From positions 868,001 through 932,000 of the forward strand of contig NZ_CP071139.1 of assembly GCF_017639205.1 (NCBI RefSeq): 64,000 nt of DNA, read 5' to 3'. The notes beneath the pieces were generated by a model that was given only the letters and a program-made list of their open reading frames with translations, was not told where the DNA came from and did no database searches. Below are positions 61,225 through 64,000 of this stretch, in pieces. This stretch comes from Streptomyces nojiriensis. Its GTDB lineage: Bacteria > Actinomycetota > Actinomycetes > Streptomycetales > Streptomycetaceae. Positions within the stretch are counted from its first letter, which is position 1, and each line of letters begins with the position of its first letter. The translations under genes were made by a program, and so were the position numbers.

Positions 61225-63168
61225 TCACACCCCGCCGATCACGCCCCCGTCCGTGCGCCGGACGACGATCGTGGCCGAGCGCGGGCGGCCCGCCGGGTCG
61301 TGGTCGGGCCAGCCGCTGACCGCGCAGGGCCGCTCGGGCGTGGGGGCTCCCCAGGCGGCCGTGTGCTCCCCCGGGTGCTGGACGTTGACGAAGAGGGTCC
61401 TTCGGTCGGGTGTCGTGACGACTGCGGTGATCTCGGCCCCCCGCGGGCCGGTGAGGAAGCGGCGGATCTCACCGTTGGCCGGATCGGCGACGAGCACCGC
61501 GTTGTTGCCGAGGTTCCCGTGCCCGGACTCATCGCAGTTCTGGGCCCACTTCGAGATGCCGGTCTGGATCCACAGCCGCCCGTCGCCGTCGAACCACAGG
61601 CCCTTCGGCGAGCCGAACATGCCCGACTCGTCGAGTCCGACGCCCTCGTCGTGGGCCGGGTCACCGGCGAGCACGAAGACGTCCCAGCGGAACCCTTCCG
61701 CGCTCTCCTCGCGCCACCGCACGATGTGCCCGTACGGGTTGGATTCGCGCGGGCTGATCGCCCGGCCGCGGCCGGTCCCGCCGCCCGAGCCGCAGTAGCC
61801 CCCGCCCGGACTGTTGGCCAGCGCGCAGTAGACGGTGCCGTCCGCGGCGACCGCCGTCTGCTGGGGGCGGTCCAGCGGCGTGGCTCCAAGGGCGTCCGCA
61901 GCCTCGCGTACGCGCAGGACGACGTCGGCCTGGTCCCGCCAGCCGTGCTCGCCTGTCAGCGGGCCCCGCCCGTGGATCAGGGGCAGCCAGCGTCCCGTTC
62001 CGTCGTCCTCGAACCGCGCGACGTACAGGGTGCCGTGGTCCAGCGGACTGCGTCCCCGGGCGCGCTCCCGCCGCCACTCGTCCTCGCCCACGAACTTGTA
62101 GAGGTAGCCGCCGTTCTCGTCGTCGCCGCTGTAGAGGACGACGCGGCCGGCGGCCTCGGTGACGGTCGCGCCCACGTGCTGGAAGCGGCCGAGGGCGGTC
62201 CGCTTCACCGGAGCGGTGGAAGGCGCGGCGGGGTCCACCTCCACGACCCAGCCGAACCGGTGCACCTCGTTGCCGTTCACCGCCACGTCGAAGCGGGGTG
62301 CGACGGTGTGCCAGCGGTGCCCGTGACCGGCCGCGCTCACGCCGTACCGCTTCTGCGTGCGCGTGGGCCGCCAGCTCGGGTCGTCGGTACCGAAGTAGCC
62401 GGCGACGTTCTCCTCGCAGCTCAGATACGTGCCCCACGGGGTCACCCCGTAGGCGCTGTTGCCCAGCGTGCCGGCGTGGGCCGTACCGGTGCGCAGCGCC
62501 GGGTGACCGGACCCCACCGGGCCGGAGAAGTTCACCGGGGTGGTGCCGGTGATGCGGACGTTGCGCGGCGAGTCGCCGAGGTCCCAGGTGCCGCCGCTCT
62601 CGCGTACCTCGAACACGCTCAGCCCCTGCGCGGCCAGGGACTTGTCGACCTTCTCGCGCGTCAGGGCCGCGCCGCCGTCCCGGTGGAGCAGCGTGGCGTC
62701 CGTGGCCTCGTGGTTGACGACGAGCGTCCCGAGCCGGCTGCCCCGGGGGCCGTCGTCGTACGGGAAGAAGTGCAGCCCGCTGTGGTGCGAACCGACTTGG
62801 CGGGCCTGGTCGGTGGAGCTGTTGCCGCCGTCGGCCAGCCACGCGGGTCCGCCGGAGTGCAGGGGCCGGCCCCACGGCGCCAGGGTCTGCACCGAGTAGC
62901 CGGGCGGCACGGTCACCGCGTCCGTGGTCGCGGGCGGCACCGCGGCGAAGCCGAGGAGCCCCTTCGGCTCCCCGCCGGCGGGCGTCGGCGCCGGGGCGGC
63001 GGCGGCTGTGGTGGCGGCCTGGGCGGTGGAGGTGCCGAAGCCGAGGAACGCCACGAGGGCGGCCGTGCCGCCGGCCACGACCTGACGCCGTGAGAGCGAG
63101 GAGGCCACGACCTCCTCGAACGGCGGGGCTCCCGCCGACTCGGGGTGGGGAGGAACCAGATCTGCCAT
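61225..63168 (-). CDS. phoX: PhoX-type alkaline phosphatase (DUF839), Tat-exported
   Basis: The 647-residue protein has a twin-arginine signal (SLSRRQVVAGGTAALVAFLG) and the PhoX/DUF839 fold: GLLGFAAVPP, PYDDGPRGSRLGTLVVNHEA, YGVTPWGTYLSCEENV and WLPLIHGRGPLTGEHGW. PhoX enzymes are extracellular calcium- and iron-dependent phosphatases that release phosphate from organic esters. ATG 63168 is chosen as it starts MADLVPPHPES just ahead of the Tat motif; a longer frame is open but lacks a ribosome site. No Pho box was seen with confidence. Confidence 0.92.
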   Translation of the reverse strand: MADLVPPHPESAGAPPFEEVVASSLSRRQVVAGGTAALVAFLGFGTSTAQAATTAAAAPAPTPAGGEPKGLLGFAAVPPATTDAVTVPPGYSVQTLAPWGRPLHSGGPAWLADGGNSSTDQARQVGSHHSGLHFFPYDDGPRGSRLGTLVVNHEATDATLLHRDGGAALTREKVDKSLAAQGLSVFEVRESGGTWDLGDSPRNVRITGTTPVNFSGPVGSGHPALRTGTAHAGTLGNSAYGVTPWGTYLSCEENVAGYFGTDDPSWRPTRTQKRYGVSAAGHGHRWHTVAPRFDVAVNGNEVHRFGWVVEVDPAAPSTAPVKRTALGRFQHVGATVTEAAGRVVLYSGDDENGGYLYKFVGEDEWRRERARGRSPLDHGTLYVARFEDDGTGRWLPLIHGRGPLTGEHGWRDQADVVLRVREAADALGATPLDRPQQTAVAADGTVYCALANSPGGGYCGSGGGTGRGRAISPRESNPYGHIVRWREESAEGFRWDVFVLAGDPAHDEGVGLDESGMFGSPKGLWFDGDGRLWIQTGISKWAQNCDESGHGNLGNNAVLVADPANGEIRRFLTGPRGAEITAVVTTPDRRTLFVNVQHPGEHTAAWGAPTPERPCAVSGWPDHDPAGRPRSATIVVRRTDGGVIGGV

Positions 63169-63263
63169 GTGTGTGCCGCCAAAGGGGGAAGGGCCGGCCG
63201 CTGCGCCGCCGCCAGGGATCCGAAGGACGGGCGCTCCCGGCGGCATCGGCTGCCGGGGCCCGT

Positions 63264-63274
63264 GGTTCCGAACC
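63264..63274. promoter_or_regulatory. Short palindrome upstream of phoX
   Basis: GGTTC-C-GAACC is a perfect 11-bp palindrome about 100 bp before the phoX start, next to a CCTAGGTT -10-like sequence on the minus strand. It may be an operator. Confidence 0.3.
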
Positions 63275-63401
63275 TAGGGCGAGTGGCCCCCCGTTCCGTC
63301 CGTCCGGCCGTCCCGGGACGCCCCGAACCGCATCTCGGGACGGCGTTCGCGGGTGACCCGGCGAGTTCGCGGGGCGGCCGCAGCGCACGCGAGGGACGCG
63401 G

Positions 63402-63632
63402 TCAGCGGGTGGTACGGGTGTCGTGCCCGAACCCCAGGGCTCGCCGGGCCGTCGGGAGCTGCGTCTCGGGCGGGGCGGTGGGGGCCGGGTCCTCGGTGGC
63501 CCGTTCGGCAGCGGTGCGGCCGCGTGCGACGCGCTGCTCCGTCTCCGTCTCCGTCTCCTGCTCCGCCTCCTGCTCCTGGTACTCGCGGAGGGGAACCGGT
63601 CCTTGCCCGAGCGGGCGGCGCCTTGTGCTCAT
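63402..63632 (-). CDS. Small Glu/Thr-rich hypothetical protein
   Basis: The 76-residue frame from ATG 63632 has good codon bias and an EQEAEQETETETEQ tract encoded by short repeats (63535-63580). The ribosome site is weak. It has no membrane segment and is probably disordered. No family recognised. Confidence 0.4.
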   Translation of the reverse strand: MSTRRRPLGQGPVPLREYQEQEAEQETETETEQRVARGRTAAERATEDPAPTAPPETQLPTARRALGFGHDTRTTR

Positions 63633-63722
63633 CACCGAAGTCTCGCAGCCTGCCTGACGGACCATCCGGGGCGGGGGGATCACTCGGCGGTCATCGGCGT
63701 CGCGGTAAACCGTCGGCCGGGC

Positions 63723-64000
63723 TCAGGCCGAGGAGGGAGGCGTCTTTGTTCCGGCTGCCGGTGACGGCGTCGGTTCCGGAACGGGGCCTCGCCGCTGCCC
63801 GGAGCCGGTCGCGGCGCGGGACGGCGCGGTAGCGCGGACCCGTTGACGTCTGAGGGCCGGGACCCCCAACAGCCCGAACCCGAGGGCCGCCGCCGTGAGA
63901 TGGCCGACGGTGGTGAAGTCCGGCAGCGGCCCGCTCCAGTCGGCTCCGCCGAGCGGCCAGGCGATGACGAAGGCGGCCCAGGGAAGGCGGCCCCGGCGCG
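63723..64000 (-). CDS. Rhomboid-like membrane protein, partial at right edge
   Basis: The minus-strand frame entering at 64000 and stopping at 63723 reads RRGRLPWAAFVIAWPLGGAD, WSGPLPDFTTVGHLTAAALG and FGLLGVPALRRQR, then a short tail. This resembles the final helices of rhomboid-like proteins of actinomycetes (DFTTVGHLTAA is characteristic). The N-terminal part, including any catalytic serine, is outside the window. Confidence 0.7.
   Translation of the reverse strand, partial: RRGRLPWAAFVIAWPLGGADWSGPLPDFTTVGHLTAAALGFGLLGVPALRRQRVRATAPSRAATGSGQRRGPVPEPTPSPAAGTKTPPSSA

Noticed and set aside
61144..63093. A 649-codon plus-strand frame opposite phoX
   Set aside because: Shadow of the PhoX frame, no domain and no ribosome site.
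63169..63300. Pho box upstream of phoX
   Set aside because: No pair of 11-base GTTCACC-type direct repeats could be recognised, only a short GGTTCCGAACC palindrome.

Overview
The window is chromosomal DNA of a high-GC actinomycete, very probably a Streptomyces. Support comes from strong GC bias at third codon positions, GGAGG-type ribosome sites with many GTG starts, chains of four-base overlaps (ATGA/GTGA), Tat and lipoprotein export signals, a DUF6131 peptide, a LAL-type LuxR giant regulator, and a membrane serine/threonine kinase. No rRNA, tRNA, CRISPR array or prophage structural gene was seen.

Layout. 1-4900 holds small accessory genes, several with frameshifts, and a decayed stretch with a truncated MHS-family transporter. 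4909-12032 is a two-component/ABC-export locus: response regulator, FtsX-type permease, small membrane protein, two ATPases and a lipoprotein on the minus strand, with the sensor kinase divergent at 10740. 12342-15682 is an efeO-efeB-efeU ferrous-iron import operon. 15838-21233 holds a DedA / two-PAP2-phosphatase operon divergent from a BlaI/M56 sensor pair, followed by a second, damaged BlaI/M56 pair. Near-identical BlaI-type palindromes lie in the blaI/dedA divergent promoter and in the efeO promoter. DtxR/IdeR-type iron boxes lie in the efeO promoter and ahead of the second blaI. This suggests a joint iron and cell-envelope (undecaprenyl phosphate) regulon, the best candidate here for an undescribed system.

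21248-25167 is a peptide-type ABC transporter cut by a deletion that joins two headless genes. 25273-28885 has a lipoprotein, an internally deleted IS5-like element, a headless gene and a secreted polysaccharide-deacetylase-like protein. 28916-32452 has a class A penicillin-binding protein lacking its SxxK motif and a secreted amidase. 32510-38347 has darcynin, an NmrA-like reductase, LysR, a thioesterase, a broken NADAR gene, DUF4240, a Sel1-repeat protein and a lower-GC membrane protein. 38367-41015 is the LAL regulator.

42041-46138 is a mobile-element graveyard: transposase remnants, a LacI stump and a foldback MITE around a foreign-looking orphan gene and a secreted CdtB-like nuclease fused to a ricin-type lectin. 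The right third (46169-64000) carries a secreted peptide with a LuxR/TrmB regulator, an NCS1 permease, a large unknown protein, a bacterial GRAS-family methyltransferase, and a kinase with an Ig-like partner. It then has an AA10-LPMO-like protein without signal peptide, a ricin-A-like ribosome-inactivating protein, a double-PGRP amidase without signal peptide, a PhoX phosphatase and the start of a rhomboid-like protein.

Taken together the right half is rich in toxin and polymer-degrading proteins, several lacking classical export signals. The left half is about envelope maintenance, iron and stress sensing. Several frameshifts fall in C/G-rich runs, so assembly error cannot be excluded for those genes.
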